DNA of 35,603 nucleotides from NCBI GenBank assembly GCA_944321385.1, contig CALULC010000007.1:1-35603 (forward strand), written 5' to 3'. Below are positions 1-7,507 of this stretch, in pieces; position 1 is the first letter of the stretch, and each line of letters starts with the position of its first letter. The position numbers and the translations under genes were made by a program. The notes under the pieces were generated by a model. The model was not told the DNA's origin. It was given only the letters and a program-made list of their open reading frames with translations, and ran no database searches. Source of the DNA: an uncultured Atopobiaceae bacterium (GTDB lineage: Bacteria; Actinomycetota; Coriobacteriia; Coriobacteriales; Atopobiaceae).

Positions 1-377
1 TCGGCGTCGGCCTTCATCTTGGAGAGGATCATGGCGCTGATCTGCTCGGGGGTGAAGTCCTCGCCGTCGATCTCCACCACGGCACGGTTGCCCACGCCGG
101 GCTTGACCTTGTACGGGACGGTCTTGAGCTCGGAGCTAACCTCGTCGTAGCGACGACCCATGAAGCGCTTGATCGAGAAGACCGTGTTGGTGGGGTTGGT
201 GACGGCCTGGTTCTTGGCCGCCTTGCCAACGATGCGGTCGCCGTCGGTACGGAAGCCCACGACGGACGGGGTGGTGCGGTCGCCCTCGGCGTTGACGATG
301 ATCGTGGGCTCGCCGCCCTCGAGAACCGCCATCGCGGAGTTGGTGGTACCCAGGTCGATACCAAGAATCTTGCCCAT
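1..377 (-). CDS. dnaK: Chaperone DnaK (Hsp70), N-terminal part, cut by window edge
   Basis: The reverse strand reads [20 protein letters not shown], the first phosphate-binding loop of Hsp70 ATPase domains, followed by [11 protein letters not shown] and [12 protein letters not shown], all standard DnaK motifs. About 125 codons are inside the window; the rest of the ATPase domain and the substrate-binding domain lie beyond position 1. The ATG at 377 follows AAGGAGAGCAACT, a good ribosome site. DnaK is the cytosolic ATP-dependent chaperone working with DnaJ and GrpE. Upstream I see a -10-like TATAGAAT on the reverse strand near 470 but neither a CIRCE nor a HAIR heat-shock operator, so its regulation is not readable here. 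Identity is near certain. Confidence 0.97.
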   Translation of the reverse strand, partial: MGKILGIDLGTTNSAMAVLEGGEPTIIVNAEGDRTTPSVVGFRTDGDRIVGKAAKNQAVTNPTNTVFSIKRFMGRRYDEVSSELKTVPYKVKPGVGNRAVVEIDGEDFTPEQISAMILSKMKADA

Positions 378-790
378 AGTTGCTCTCCTTTGCTGTGCGC
401 GGGCGGCGTGGCCGACCGCTGCTTGTATCCGTTGTGTACGGTGGAGTTTATCCCCTTTGCGCCCCCATTCTATACATAATCTAAGTCTCCACATATGAGA
501 TTTCTTTAAGCATGGATTTTAGGGGGAGCTTCAGGGGCGCGAGGGCACGGTTTGGGGTGGCGGGGGCGCGGTTTTCTCGCCAATTCGGCGGTCCGCATTG
601 CGGAAGTGGGGACTTTTGCACGAGCGCTTCGGGATGCTGTTTGGTTGCGTATTGCATATGTGCAGGTAGTTGAGCCGCGTTGTCCTTATCGCTTGGCGAG
701 AAGTACGGTGTGCTCGTGCAAAAGTCGGGATTTCGAAACGTTAGGGGGCGACGGGCGCGGCGGCGCGGCAAGCACGGCGCGGCGCGCGAC
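378..790. other. Intergenic region between dnaK and yfcE
   Basis: About 410 bases with no convincing gene. It carries the dnaK promoter region, a widely spaced 15-bp inverted repeat (611-625 and 712-726, listed separately) and two copies of the octamer GGCGAGAA/TTCTCGCC (574-581 and 695-702). The short open frames here overlap the repeat and lack ribosome sites. Confidence 0.6.
611..726. repeat. Interrupted 15-bp perfect inverted repeat
   Basis: GACTTTTGCACGAGC at 611-625 is exactly reverse-complemented at 712-726, with 86 bases between. The sequence shows only the symmetry. It could be a long-range RNA hairpin, a pair of protein-binding sites, or recombination sites around a short segment. 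Other gaps in this window have the same design with different arm sequences. Confidence 0.7.
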
Positions 791-1339
791 CTACAGCAGG
801 CGGTGCTCGAAGTTACCGCTCTCGTAGACGCCGTAGCTGGCAGAGCCGTCCTTGGGAATGCCAACGGAGCCGGGATTGAAGATCCAGGCGTCGTGTTCCT
901 CGTCCTTCTCGCTCACCTTGATGTGGGTGTGGCCGTAGACCAGCGCCGAGTGCGGCGGCAGCGCGGGCCAGGCGTCCACGCTGTTGTGTCGGCCGGGGCC
1001 ATAGACGTGGCCGTGCGTGAGGAAGAGCGTGAGGGGGCCAGCCGGGGCGTCTGGGTCCAGCAGGACGTTGTGGTCTGCCATGCAGGGAAACTTGAGGACC
1101 ATCTGGTCGACCTCGGCCTCGCAGTTGCCGCGCACGGCGATCACGCGGTCGGCCACGGAGTTGAGCATCTCGATGACGCGCTTGGGCGCGTAGTCCGAGG
1201 GGAGGTCATTGCGCGGCCCGTGGTAGAGCAGGTCGCCGAGAAGGACGATGCGGTCCGGGGACTCCGCCTCGACGGCGGACATGAGGCGCGCGCAGGCGTC
1301 GGCGGCGCCGTGGATGTCGGATGCGATGACGAGCTTCAT
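791..1339 (-). CDS. yfcE: YfcE-type metallophosphoesterase (phosphodiesterase)
   Basis: The 182-residue protein has the calcineurin-like phosphoesterase motifs of the YfcE/MJ0936 family: SDIHG (residues 8-12), GDLLYHGPRND (about 35-45), RGNCE (about 70-74), LTHGH (about 107-111) and GHTH (about 136-139), which together bind two metal ions. Length matches the family (about 180). These enzymes hydrolyse phosphodiester bonds in vitro; their physiological substrate is generally unclear. The ATG at 1339 follows AAGGAG with good spacing and overlaps, as ATGA, the end of the upstream cbiK-like frame, so the two were probably translationally coupled. Cytosolic. The family call is very secure; the exact role is not. 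Confidence 0.93.
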   Translation of the reverse strand: MKLVIASDIHGAADACARLMSAVEAESPDRIVLLGDLLYHGPRNDLPSDYAPKRVIEMLNSVADRVIAVRGNCEAEVDQMVLKFPCMADHNVLLDPDAPAGPLTLFLTHGHVYGPGRHNSVDAWPALPPHSALVYGHTHIKVSEKDEEHDAWIFNPGSVGIPKDGSASYGVYESGNFEHRLL

Positions 1340-2076
1340 GTGAGCTCCTTTCTCGAAAATGATACGAAGGGACAGTCCCTTTGTATCATTGCGTGTTTGA
1401 TGACAAGGGCGCGGACGGCAGGCAGCTCGGCGAGGGAATGCGCCCAGGGCGTGACGGCGAGGCCGTCGGCGGCCAGGCGGGCGGCAAGGCCGCCGAGCAC
1501 GTCATGGCGCGCGTGGCGGCCGAACGCCATCAGGAGCGGGCCGAGAAGCACGGCGCGCTCGGTGCGCTAACGGAGGCGAGAGCGCAGGAGGTCGGGTGCG
1601 GCAACAAGGACGTCGGAGCGCCCGCGAGCGCGTAGCGCCGCCTCAAGCTGGGCAAACGCGGCGGCGCATTCCGGGCCGCGATGGCCGGCAAGCGCAACGG
1701 CGCGTCCGGGTGCCGGGGGTAGGGTCTCGTCGAGGGCGGCGGCCACGGCGGCATGATCCTTCTCGTCCGCGAGAAGCGGAGGGGCAAGGCGAAGCTCATC
1801 AAAGCCGGCGGCCGCCACGCGCACGGCGTCCGCAGCCGCCCGCTGCAGGCGCCCATCCGCGATGTGCGTAGTCGCCACCAGCACGCGCCGAGCGCCACTG
1901 CGCCGCAGGTCAGACAGCACGTCCGGCAGCAACGCGCCCACGGGCCGGCCGCCCGTGCGCGCACGGGCCACCACTTCCGCGCCGACCGCAGCCGTGAGCT
2001 CGTCCACGAGCGCCGCAGCGCCCGCGTCAGCCTTCTCGCCAGACAGACAGCCGGCTATGACCAGCGCGTCCACCAT
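1336..2076 (-). pseudogene. CbiK-type sirohydrochlorin cobaltochelatase with in-frame TAG stop
   Basis: One continuous reverse frame resembles anaerobic cobaltochelatase CbiK but is broken by TAG at 1567-1569. The first part (169 residues) has the mid-domain pattern VLVATTHIADG and ALAGHRGPE, with a histidine at the place of the first metal-ligand histidine. After the stop the same frame continues with LLGPLLMAFGRHARHD, matching the CbiK 'PLMLVAGDHA.ND' motif with its second histidine, then HSLAELPAVRALVIKH. The frame runs through a 31-bp palindrome (1359-1389), which adds a short tail, and ends ATGA over the yfcE start. CbiK inserts cobalt (or iron) into sirohydrochlorin for B12 or siroheme. 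The acidic residue seen in typical CbiK between the two histidines is not obvious here. A nonsense mutation is the simplest reading; a sequencing error or stop readthrough is possible. The ATG at 2076 follows GGAGG. Confidence 0.65.
1359..1389. repeat. REP-like 31-bp palindrome, copy 1
   Basis: ATGATACGAAGGGAC, a central A, then the reverse complement with one change (CCTTTG instead of CCTTCG). On the reverse strand it lies inside the 3' end of the cbiK-like frame and about 20 bases before the yfcE start codon, so it would be both translated and able to fold in the mRNA. Confidence 0.9.
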
Positions 2077-2088
2077 CCGTCCTCCAAA

Positions 2089-2119
2089 ATGATACGAAGG
2101 GACTGTCCCTTCGTATCAT
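2089..2119. repeat. REP-like 31-bp palindrome, copy 2
   Basis: Perfect palindrome with arms ATGATACGAAGGGAC around a single T. Its first base on the reverse strand is the last base of the TGA stop of the NifX-like gene, and its far end is 12 bases from the cbiK-like start codon. In reverse-strand RNA it forms a 15-bp stem followed by UUUU, so it may act as a terminator or attenuator between the two genes. Confidence 0.92.
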
Positions 2120-2481
2120 CAATGGTGGCAGGCGTGCTCCTCGCCCATGACGGGGAGCGTGCCGGCGGCGGCCATCTGCGCGACGTCGCCGACGCCGGGG
2201 GTCTGGTTCTCAAAGTAGACGGTGATGCCCGCCTGCGCGAAGCCCATCATCGGGCGCATTCCCATTCCGGCGGCCACGATGGCGTCGATGCCGTTCTGGG
2301 CGAGCAGCGCCACGGGACGCATGCAGCCGCCCTCCTCGTGGGGCGGGTTGTCGATGACGCTCACGGCGCCGACCTGGCCGTTCTCCACGTCGACCACGGT
2401 GAAGCAGTCACAGTGGCCAAAGTGACCGGAGCGCTCGCAGTCCAGACCGCCCTTGCCCAGGGTCGGGATGGCAACCTTCAT
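2119..2481 (-). CDS. Dinitrogenase iron-molybdenum cofactor biosynthesis family protein (NifX/NifB C-terminal type)
   Basis: The 120-residue protein starts MKVAIPTLGKGGLD, then has GHFGHCDCFTVVDVE, the conserved HFG segment of the NifX/NafY/NifB-C superfamily (RNase H-like fold that binds metal clusters). GGCMRPVALLAQNGIDAIVAAGMGMRPM is also typical. The C-terminus EEHACHH is rich in possible metal ligands. There is no nitrogenase nearby, and small stand-alone members of this family are common in anaerobes with undefined roles in metal-cluster handling. The ATG at 2481 follows GAGAGGAG. It precedes the cbiK-like and yfcE genes on the same strand, separated by a palindrome that touches its stop codon. 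Confidence 0.9.
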   Translation of the reverse strand: MKVAIPTLGKGGLDCERSGHFGHCDCFTVVDVENGQVGAVSVIDNPPHEEGGCMRPVALLAQNGIDAIVAAGMGMRPMMGFAQAGITVYFENQTPGVGDVAQMAAAGTLPVMGEEHACHH

Positions 2482-2839
2482 GGGATTCTCCTCTCGTGGG
2501 GCGTCGCGCGGGCGCCCGCCCGTGCCCGGGCGCAGGAATTTGCTCGGGTTTTACTCGGCCATTCTCTCACATACTCGAGAGGTCGAATAAATAACGTACT
2601 TTGGTTTGCTGAAAATGGCCCTCGCGAAAGGAAAAGCCCAGCTCGCGATTTTCTTTCAGGAATCCAAACTGCATTATTTTTTGAGCTCGACAAGTAGCCC
2701 CCGTTTCAGACTCCTCGGCAGGCGCGCCAATGACCGCCAAAGGGCGACGCCCAGTGACAATCTCATCAGAAAAACGGACGGCCGGGCCTACCATGGGAGA
2801 AACGCGTCGCACGAGGCGGCGCAAAAGGAGAGGAACGCC
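2482..2839. promoter_or_regulatory. Divergent intergenic region with a hairpin (2609-2659)
   Basis: This 358-base gap separates the divergent NifX-like gene and the flavoprotein-sulfite reductase fusion. It holds an imperfect inverted repeat: CTGAAA (2609-2614) pairs with TTTCAG (2654-2659), and inside it TCGCGA occurs twice (2622-2627 and 2643-2648). It could be an operator or a leader hairpin for the fusion gene. I could not define a confident -35/-10 pair. The AT-rich run near 2670-2685 is the likeliest promoter area. Confidence 0.4.
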
Positions 2840-5419
2840 ATGAGGTACCTGATCGTGGGCGGCGTGGCCGCCGGAACCAAGGTCGCGGCCAAGCTCAAGC
2901 GGCGCGACCGCTCGGCCGAGGTCGTGGTCGTGACCAAGAGCGAGGACATCAGCTACGCCGGGTGCGGCCTGCCGTACTACATCGGCGGGGACATCCAGAC
3001 GCGCGGCGAGCTCATCGTCAACACGCCGGCCGCCTACGAGGGGCTTACCGGCGTGGAGGTGCGCACGGGTGTGGAGGCCGTGGCGCTCGACGCCGCGGCG
3101 CACGAGGTCACGGTGCGCGAGAAGGACGGCTCCGAGCACGGCGAGAAGTACGACAAGCTGGTCATCGCCACCGGTGCCTCGCCGATCGTGCCCGCGAGCA
3201 TCCCCGGCACCGACCTGCCCGGCGTCTTCACCGTGCGCACGCCCGACGACGCCGAGGCCATCCGCGACTACGCCGACGCCGGGGCGCGCCGCGCCGTGAT
3301 CGTGGGCGCCGGCTTCATCGGCCTGGAGGTGGCCGAGAACCTGCTCGCGCGCGGCCTCTCCGTCACGGTGATCGACGCGCTGCCGCAAATCCTTCCCAAC
3401 GTCTTTGACCCCGAGATGGCTGGCTTCGCTCAGCGCCAGCTCAAGGCGGCCGGGATGCGCGTCATGACGTCGTGCCCGCTTGCGGCCATCAAGGGCGGCG
3501 ACAAGGTCGAGGGCGTGGAGACCGGCGCGGGAACGCTGCCAGCGGACCTCGTGATCCTCTCCATCGGCATCAGGCCCAACACGGCATGGCTTGCGGGCTC
3601 CGGTGTGGAGCTTGACAAGGGCTGCGTTATCGTGGACGAGTTTGGCGCCACCAACCTGCCGGACGTCTACGCCGCCGGCGACTGCGCCGAGGTCACGAAC
3701 GCCATCACCGGCCGCCCGTTCTGGAGCGCCATGGGCTCGACGGCCAACATCGCCGGCCGCGCGATCGCCCGCACGCTCACGGGCACGCCGACGCCCTACC
3801 CCGGCGCGCTCGGCACCGGCGTGGTTCGCCTGCTGCCCACGCTGAACGGCGGCCGCACCGGCCTCACCGAAGCGGCGGCGCGCGAGGCGGGCTTTGACCC
3901 GGTGAGCGTGGTCTCCGTGGTGGACGACAAGGCCCACTACTACCCCGGCTCCTCGAGCTTCATGGTGAAGCTCGTTGCGGACCGTGCGTCGCACCGCCTG
4001 CTCGGCGTGCAGGTGCTCGGCGCCGGCGCCGTCGACAAGGTGGTGGACGTGGTCGTGACCACGCTCTACCAGAAGGCGCGCGTGGAGGACCTTGACCTGA
4101 TGGACCTCTCCTACGCGCCGCCCTTCTCGACAGCCATCCACCCGCTAGTCACGACGGCCTATATCCTGGAGAACAAGCTCGCGGGCCAGCTCGAGAGCTT
4201 CACGCCGGCAGAGTACGCTGCCGGTGCCGCCGCGGACTACCACGTCATCGACGTGCTGCCCGCGCCCACGATCCCCGGTGCGGAGTGGATTGACCTCACC
4301 AAGATCGGCCCGGACGGACTGCCCGGTCACGAGAAGGACGAGAAGCTCCTGCTGGTGTGCGCCAAGGGCAAGCGCGGCTACTTCGCGCAGAACCGCCTCA
4401 AGGCCGCGGGCTACACGCAGACGCGCGTGCTCGAGGGCGGCATAACGTTCAACGAGGTTCGCGTGCCGCGGCCGGCAGGCAAGAAGCTGCCCGCCGCGGA
4501 GGTCAAGCGCCTCAAGGGCCTGGGCTGCCTGCAGGACAAGCGCTATGACGACGTCTTCAACATCCGCGTGATCACGCGCAACGGCAAGATCACGGTGGAC
4601 GAGCAGCGCGCCGTGGCCGAGGCCGCCGAGCGCTTTGGCTCCGGCGAGGTCACGATGACCACGCGCCTCACGCTGGAGATCCAGGGCGTGCCGTACGACA
4701 ACATCGACGCGTGCATCGGCTTCCTGCAGGACCACGGCCTGGACGCCGGCGGCACCGGCTCCAAGGTGCGCCCGGTCGTGAGCTGCAAGGGCACCACCTG
4801 CCAGTACGGCCTGATCGACACCTTCGGTCTGTCCGAGAAGCTGCACGAACGCTTCTACGTGGGCTACCACGGCATCGACCTGCCGCACAAGTTCAAGATC
4901 GCCGTGGGCGGCTGCCCCAACATGTGCGTCAAGCCCGACCTCAACGACCTGGGCATCGTTGGCCAGCGCGTGCCGCAGATTGACCTCGAGAAGTGTTGCG
5001 CGTGCAAGGTCTGCCAGGTCGTGAAGGCGTGCCCGATGGGTGACGCGCAGATCGGGCCGGACGGTAAGATCACGATCGACGGCTCCGCATGCAACCACTG
5101 CGGCCGCTGCGTGGGCGCGTGCCCGTTTGGTGCCGTGACCGAGGGGCTTGCGGGCTACAAGGTCTACATCGGCGGACGCTGGGGCAAGAAGGTCGCGCAT
5201 GGGCGGGCGCTGGACAAGATCTTCACCAGCGAGGACGAGGTCATGGACCTCGTGGAGCGCGCAATTCTCTTCTTCCGCGACGAGGGCGAGAGCGGCGAGC
5301 GCTTTGCCGACACCGTGGCGCGCCTCGGCTTTGACTACGTGCAGGAGAAGCTGCTGACCGCGCCGATCGACAAGGACGCCATCCTGGGCAAGACCGTCAT
5401 CGGCGGCGCCACCTGCTAA
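2840..5419 (+). CDS. Multidomain CoA-disulfide-reductase-like flavoprotein / rhodanese / siroheme sulfite reductase / ferredoxin fusion
   Basis: The 859-residue protein joins four modules. Residues 1-450: FAD/NAD(P)H disulfide oxidoreductase of the CoA-disulfide reductase/NADH oxidase type, with VGGVAAGTK at the N-terminus and the single active cysteine in YAGCGLPYY (C42). Residues about 467-543: rhodanese-like domain with a cysteine in LVCAKGKRG (C507). Residues about 560-715: nitrite/sulfite-reductase domain with SCKGTTC (C649, C654) and GGCPNMC (C692, C696) as likely 4Fe-4S/siroheme ligands. Residues about 717-765: two ferredoxin motifs, CCACKVCQVVKACP and CNHCGRCVGACP. It is probably a cytosolic enzyme moving electrons from NAD(P)H through FAD and clusters to a sulfur substrate, with sulfur relayed by the rhodanese; substrate unproven. 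The ATG at 2840 was chosen because it follows AAAAGGAGAGG and starts exactly at the FAD-binding strand; the open frame extends upstream without motifs. A CbiK-like chelatase lies nearby. Confidence 0.9.
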   Translation: MRYLIVGGVAAGTKVAAKLKRRDRSAEVVVVTKSEDISYAGCGLPYYIGGDIQTRGELIVNTPAAYEGLTGVEVRTGVEAVALDAAAHEVTVREKDGSEHGEKYDKLVIATGASPIVPASIPGTDLPGVFTVRTPDDAEAIRDYADAGARRAVIVGAGFIGLEVAENLLARGLSVTVIDALPQILPNVFDPEMAGFAQRQLKAAGMRVMTSCPLAAIKGGDKVEGVETGAGTLPADLVILSIGIRPNTAWLAGSGVELDKGCVIVDEFGATNLPDVYAAGDCAEVTNAITGRPFWSAMGSTANIAGRAIARTLTGTPTPYPGALGTGVVRLLPTLNGGRTGLTEAAAREAGFDPVSVVSVVDDKAHYYPGSSSFMVKLVADRASHRLLGVQVLGAGAVDKVVDVVVTTLYQKARVEDLDLMDLSYAPPFSTAIHPLVTTAYILENKLAGQLESFTPAEYAAGAAADYHVIDVLPAPTIPGAEWIDLTKIGPDGLPGHEKDEKLLLVCAKGKRGYFAQNRLKAAGYTQTRVLEGGITFNEVRVPRPAGKKLPAAEVKRLKGLGCLQDKRYDDVFNIRVITRNGKITVDEQRAVAEAAERFGSGEVTMTTRLTLEIQGVPYDNIDACIGFLQDHGLDAGGTGSKVRPVVSCKGTTCQYGLIDTFGLSEKLHERFYVGYHGIDLPHKFKIAVGGCPNMCVKPDLNDLGIVGQRVPQIDLEKCCACKVCQVVKACPMGDAQIGPDGKITIDGSACNHCGRCVGACPFGAVTEGLAGYKVYIGGRWGKKVAHGRALDKIFTSEDEVMDLVERAILFFRDEGESGERFADTVARLGFDYVQEKLLTAPIDKDAILGKTVIGGATC

Positions 5420-5450
5420 ATGATACGAAGGGACAGTCCCTTCGTATCAT
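5420..5450. repeat. REP-like 31-bp palindrome, copy 3 (left edge of accessory island)
   Basis: Perfect palindrome with arms ATGATACGAAGGGAC around a single A. It begins at the base after the TAA of the sulfite-reductase fusion gene. It is followed by TTCTTCG, so it may help end transcription. It marks the left edge of the accessory region whose right edge is copy 4. Confidence 0.93.
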
Positions 5451-5467
5451 TCTTCGTAACATTAGGC

Positions 5468-5501
5468 GGGCTCGGACGTGAGTGTCCGGGCCCGTCCGTT
5501 C
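5468..5501 (+). terminator. Probable Rho-independent terminator of the fusion gene
   Basis: GGGCTCGGAC, a 6-base loop, then GTCCGGGCCC (one G:U pair), followed by GTCCGTTCTTG. The T-run is weak, but nearly the same hairpin with the same TTCTTG tail follows the GH20 gene at 35075, which supports a terminator role. Confidence 0.6.
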
Positions 5502-5533
5502 TTGTCGGCTGAGGCCCCTTTGGCTCGTTGCCA

Positions 5534-5571
5534 TTCCGGAAAACTGGTCTATGGACCAGTTTTCTCCGGAA
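5534..5571. repeat. Near-perfect 17-bp hairpin
   Basis: ATTCCGGAAAACTGGTC pairs with GACCAGTTTTC-CGGAAT across a few-base loop (TATG), with a 2-base bulge in the second arm. It is not followed by a T-run. It lies between the fusion-gene terminator and the toxin-antitoxin promoter. Function unknown. Confidence 0.65.
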
Positions 5572-5704
5572 TGTGTGCTCCGTAGCCCCCAGCAACCGAT
5601 TCCTAAACAGTCTCGTGCAGCCCCTGCGAGACGGACTCTGAGAGTGTTAGTCGTTTCCCATCGTGACGTGCCAGCCACCAGAAACCTATCCGAGCGCAAC
5701 GCGA

Positions 5705-5740
5705 ATAGCAGCTATTTCACTGCGAATTTCCTGCTATGAT
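5705..5740 (+). promoter_or_regulatory. Extended -10 promoter and possible operator of the phd-parE operon
   Basis: TGCTATGAT (TATGAT at 5735-5740) is an extended -10 element about 30 bases before the antitoxin start. ATAGCAG at 5705-5711 and CTGCTAT at 5731-5737 form an inverted repeat overlapping the -10, as expected of an operator bound by the antitoxin or the toxin-antitoxin complex. The -35 is not clear. Confidence 0.5.
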
Positions 5741-5770
5741 GAATTCACTGTCTCACGTCGAGGAGGGCCC

Positions 5771-6061
5771 ATGGCTTCAGTCGCTTCGCTCACCGACTTT
5801 AATCGCAATCAAAATGCGGTTCTTGCTGATTTGAGGGACACGCAGAAGCCTATGTACCTCACCAAGAACGGCAAGGCCTGCGCCGTAATCATGGACGCGG
5901 AGGCTTTCGATCGCATGATGGCCGAGCGAGAGGAAACGCGCTCCCGAGAAGAACGTGTCTACCAGGGGATTATTCGAGGCATCGAGGAGTTCCAGCGCGG
6001 CGAGACGACGGACGCCGCCAAGGGGTTTGCCGCCATACGTGACCGCAAAGGCTGGAACTGA
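5771..6061 (+). CDS. Phd/YefM-type antitoxin
   Basis: The 96-residue protein has the Phd/YefM DNA-binding fold signature: ASLTDFNRNQNAVLADLRDTQKPMYLTKNGKACAVIMDAEAFDRMM (residues 5-50). The C-terminal half is charged and probably wraps the toxin. Such antitoxins neutralise the partner toxin and repress their own operon. The ATG at 5771 follows GAGGAGGGCCC. Its TGA overlaps the toxin ATG by one base, so translation is coupled. The hairpin and the extended -10 promoter lie directly upstream. The pair sits at the left end of the accessory island. Confidence 0.93.
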   Translation: MASVASLTDFNRNQNAVLADLRDTQKPMYLTKNGKACAVIMDAEAFDRMMAEREETRSREERVYQGIIRGIEEFQRGETTDAAKGFAAIRDRKGWN

Positions 6062-6354
6062 TGGCGTATCGGGTCCTGTTTGCAAACGGCGCGCTCTCGT
6101 TCATAGAGGATCACGTGTACTCGGAGCGCGTCTTGGCGCGCATCGAGACGTATTCCGAGCTGCTGGCGGACTATCCCTACCTTGGAACGGTCTACGATCC
6201 TGACTACCCGGCGGCGCGGCCGCCCCTCCCGTGTCGGCACATCCGCATCCCGGACACGCCGTTCGCGCTGTTCTACTCCGTGGACGAAGCCGCCGAGGAA
6301 GTTGACGTGTTCTACGTTGACTTCTCGGCGGGAGATCCGCGCGGGCGGCTCTAG
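6061..6354 (+). CDS. RelE/ParE superfamily toxin
   Basis: The 97-residue protein, MAYRVLFANGALSFIEDHV..., has the small alpha-beta ParE/RelE layout. A helical N-terminus is followed by CRHIRIPDTPFALFYSVDE and VDVFYVDFSAGDPRGRL, typical of the family's C-terminal strands. ParE members poison DNA gyrase and RelE members cut mRNA on the ribosome; which applies cannot be read here. The start overlaps the antitoxin stop (TGATG), the normal arrangement. Family call strong, target open. Confidence 0.88.
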   Translation: MAYRVLFANGALSFIEDHVYSERVLARIETYSELLADYPYLGTVYDPDYPAARPPLPCRHIRIPDTPFALFYSVDEAAEEVDVFYVDFSAGDPRGRL

Positions 6355-6441
6355 GGGGCCGCCGCGCATAATCAAAGTCGCATTGATTGGGCAAAATGCC
6401 GAATAGATTACCTGCCCTCTATCGCTTTATCTCATTTTATT

Positions 6442-6469
6442 TTGGACTGAAGCGTACTAAAATGATAAT
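6442..6469 (+). promoter_or_regulatory. Promoter of the AbiE-like operon
   Basis: TTGGAC (6442-6447) and GATAAT (6464-6469) with a 16-base spacer form a good housekeeping-type promoter just before the ribosome site GGGAGGAG and the start at 6488. The surrounding sequence is notably A+T-rich for this window. Confidence 0.65.
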
Positions 6470-6487
6470 GAGCCGAAGGGAGGAGCT

Positions 6488-7507
6488 ATGGCAGGCAAAA
6501 AGAATCCTTACGCGACCGTGCTCGGGATGGAGCTGACGCTGGAGGGGAATGCTTTGGCAGAAAGCAACCTGCCCAGGATTCATCGCGAGAGATACGACCT
6601 GCTAAACGCTACGCTCAAAGGCTCCAAGGACCACCACTTTATCGCGGCTGTCGCCAAGCCCGATCCGACCATTCTTTCAGCGAGAAGCCTCAGGTCGGCA
6701 GTTCAACGGCTTGGAGAGAAACTGCCAGTCGTAATCTGCCTCGATCGAATAGACCCCGGAATGAAGCGAGGGTTAGCAAGCGAGGGCATCCCCTTCATAT
6801 CTGAAGACGGAAATGTCTACCTCCCATTCCTCGGCATCCAGGAGACTCCCACGCTCCCGCTCCCCTCGCCGCTCTCACCCCAGGCACAGCGAATTGCACT
6901 CAACCTCGCTGCAGGCAGATGGGTGGGGGTCACCGCGACGGAGCTGGCAGAACGGTGTGGCAAAAGCAGGGCCTCCGTCACGAAGTACCTGCGCGAGATA
7001 GAAGCGATCAAGCCGGCCCTTCTCAACACGTCTTGGAGAAGCCGCATTCTGGGCAACGACGATCTGAGCCGAGAAGAGCTTCTTGACCTGTTTGAGCCGT
7101 ACCTCGTAAACCCGGTTGCACGGAGGCATCGGCTTGCGACGCTGCCCGACATTGATGTCCTGACGGGCCATAACGCAAGGCTATCCGGGCTGAGCGCGCT
7201 GCCGTTCTTCTCCGACCTTGCGCACGACCCATCGCATCTGGTTGTCATGATGGGCCATGATGACGTCGACGCACTGCAGAACGCGCTTGGGAATACGTGG
7301 GAAGAGACAACCTGGTATGAAGACACTCCTCTGGTCATAGAGGAGTGGACCTATTCTCTTGATTTCACTTCGGACGTAAGCGCCCCCTCAACCGGCTTGA
7401 AATGCGTTGACCCGTGGTCACTATACGCGGAGCTGGTTAACGAGAAGCATGAGGATAGCCGTATAGAAGACGCAGTCGAACAGCTCAGGGGGCGTCTATG
7501 CCAGTAG
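6488..7507 (+). CDS. AbiEi-like antitoxin/regulator with winged helix-turn-helix
   Basis: A 339-residue protein. Residues about 134-184 (LSPQAQRIALNLAAGRWVGV..ELAERCGKSRASVTKYLREIEA) form a clear winged helix-turn-helix. The rest matches nothing I can name securely. It overlaps by 10 bases the following AbiEii-type nucleotidyltransferase gene. In type IV AbiE systems the first gene is a DNA-binding antitoxin repressing the operon and the second is the toxin, so I infer that role from context. It has its own promoter at 6442-6469 and a good ribosome site (GGGAGGAGCT). Lower G+C than its chromosomal neighbours suggests transfer. It is longer than typical AbiEi, so it could be a variant family. 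Confidence 0.6.
   Translation: MAGKKNPYATVLGMELTLEGNALAESNLPRIHRERYDLLNATLKGSKDHHFIAAVAKPDPTILSARSLRSAVQRLGEKLPVVICLDRIDPGMKRGLASEGIPFISEDGNVYLPFLGIQETPTLPLPSPLSPQAQRIALNLAAGRWVGVTATELAERCGKSRASVTKYLREIEAIKPALLNTSWRSRILGNDDLSREELLDLFEPYLVNPVARRHRLATLPDIDVLTGHNARLSGLSALPFFSDLAHDPSHLVVMMGHDDVDALQNALGNTWEETTWYEDTPLVIEEWTYSLDFTSDVSAPSTGLKCVDPWSLYAELVNEKHEDSRIEDAVEQLRGRLCQ

Noticed and set aside
552-827. Open frames in the dnaK-yfcE gap
   Set aside because: They cross the inverted repeat, have no ribosome sites and resemble no family.
1567-1569. TAG as a recoded sense codon (pyrrolysine) in the cbiK-like gene
   Set aside because: CbiK is not a known pyrrolysine protein and no supporting tRNA or synthetase is in the window; a nonsense change is simpler.
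2567-5200. Two long minus-strand open frames opposite the sulfite-reductase fusion
   Set aside because: Low-complexity Ala/Arg/His/Val composition without motifs; the plus strand encodes complete catalytic motifs.
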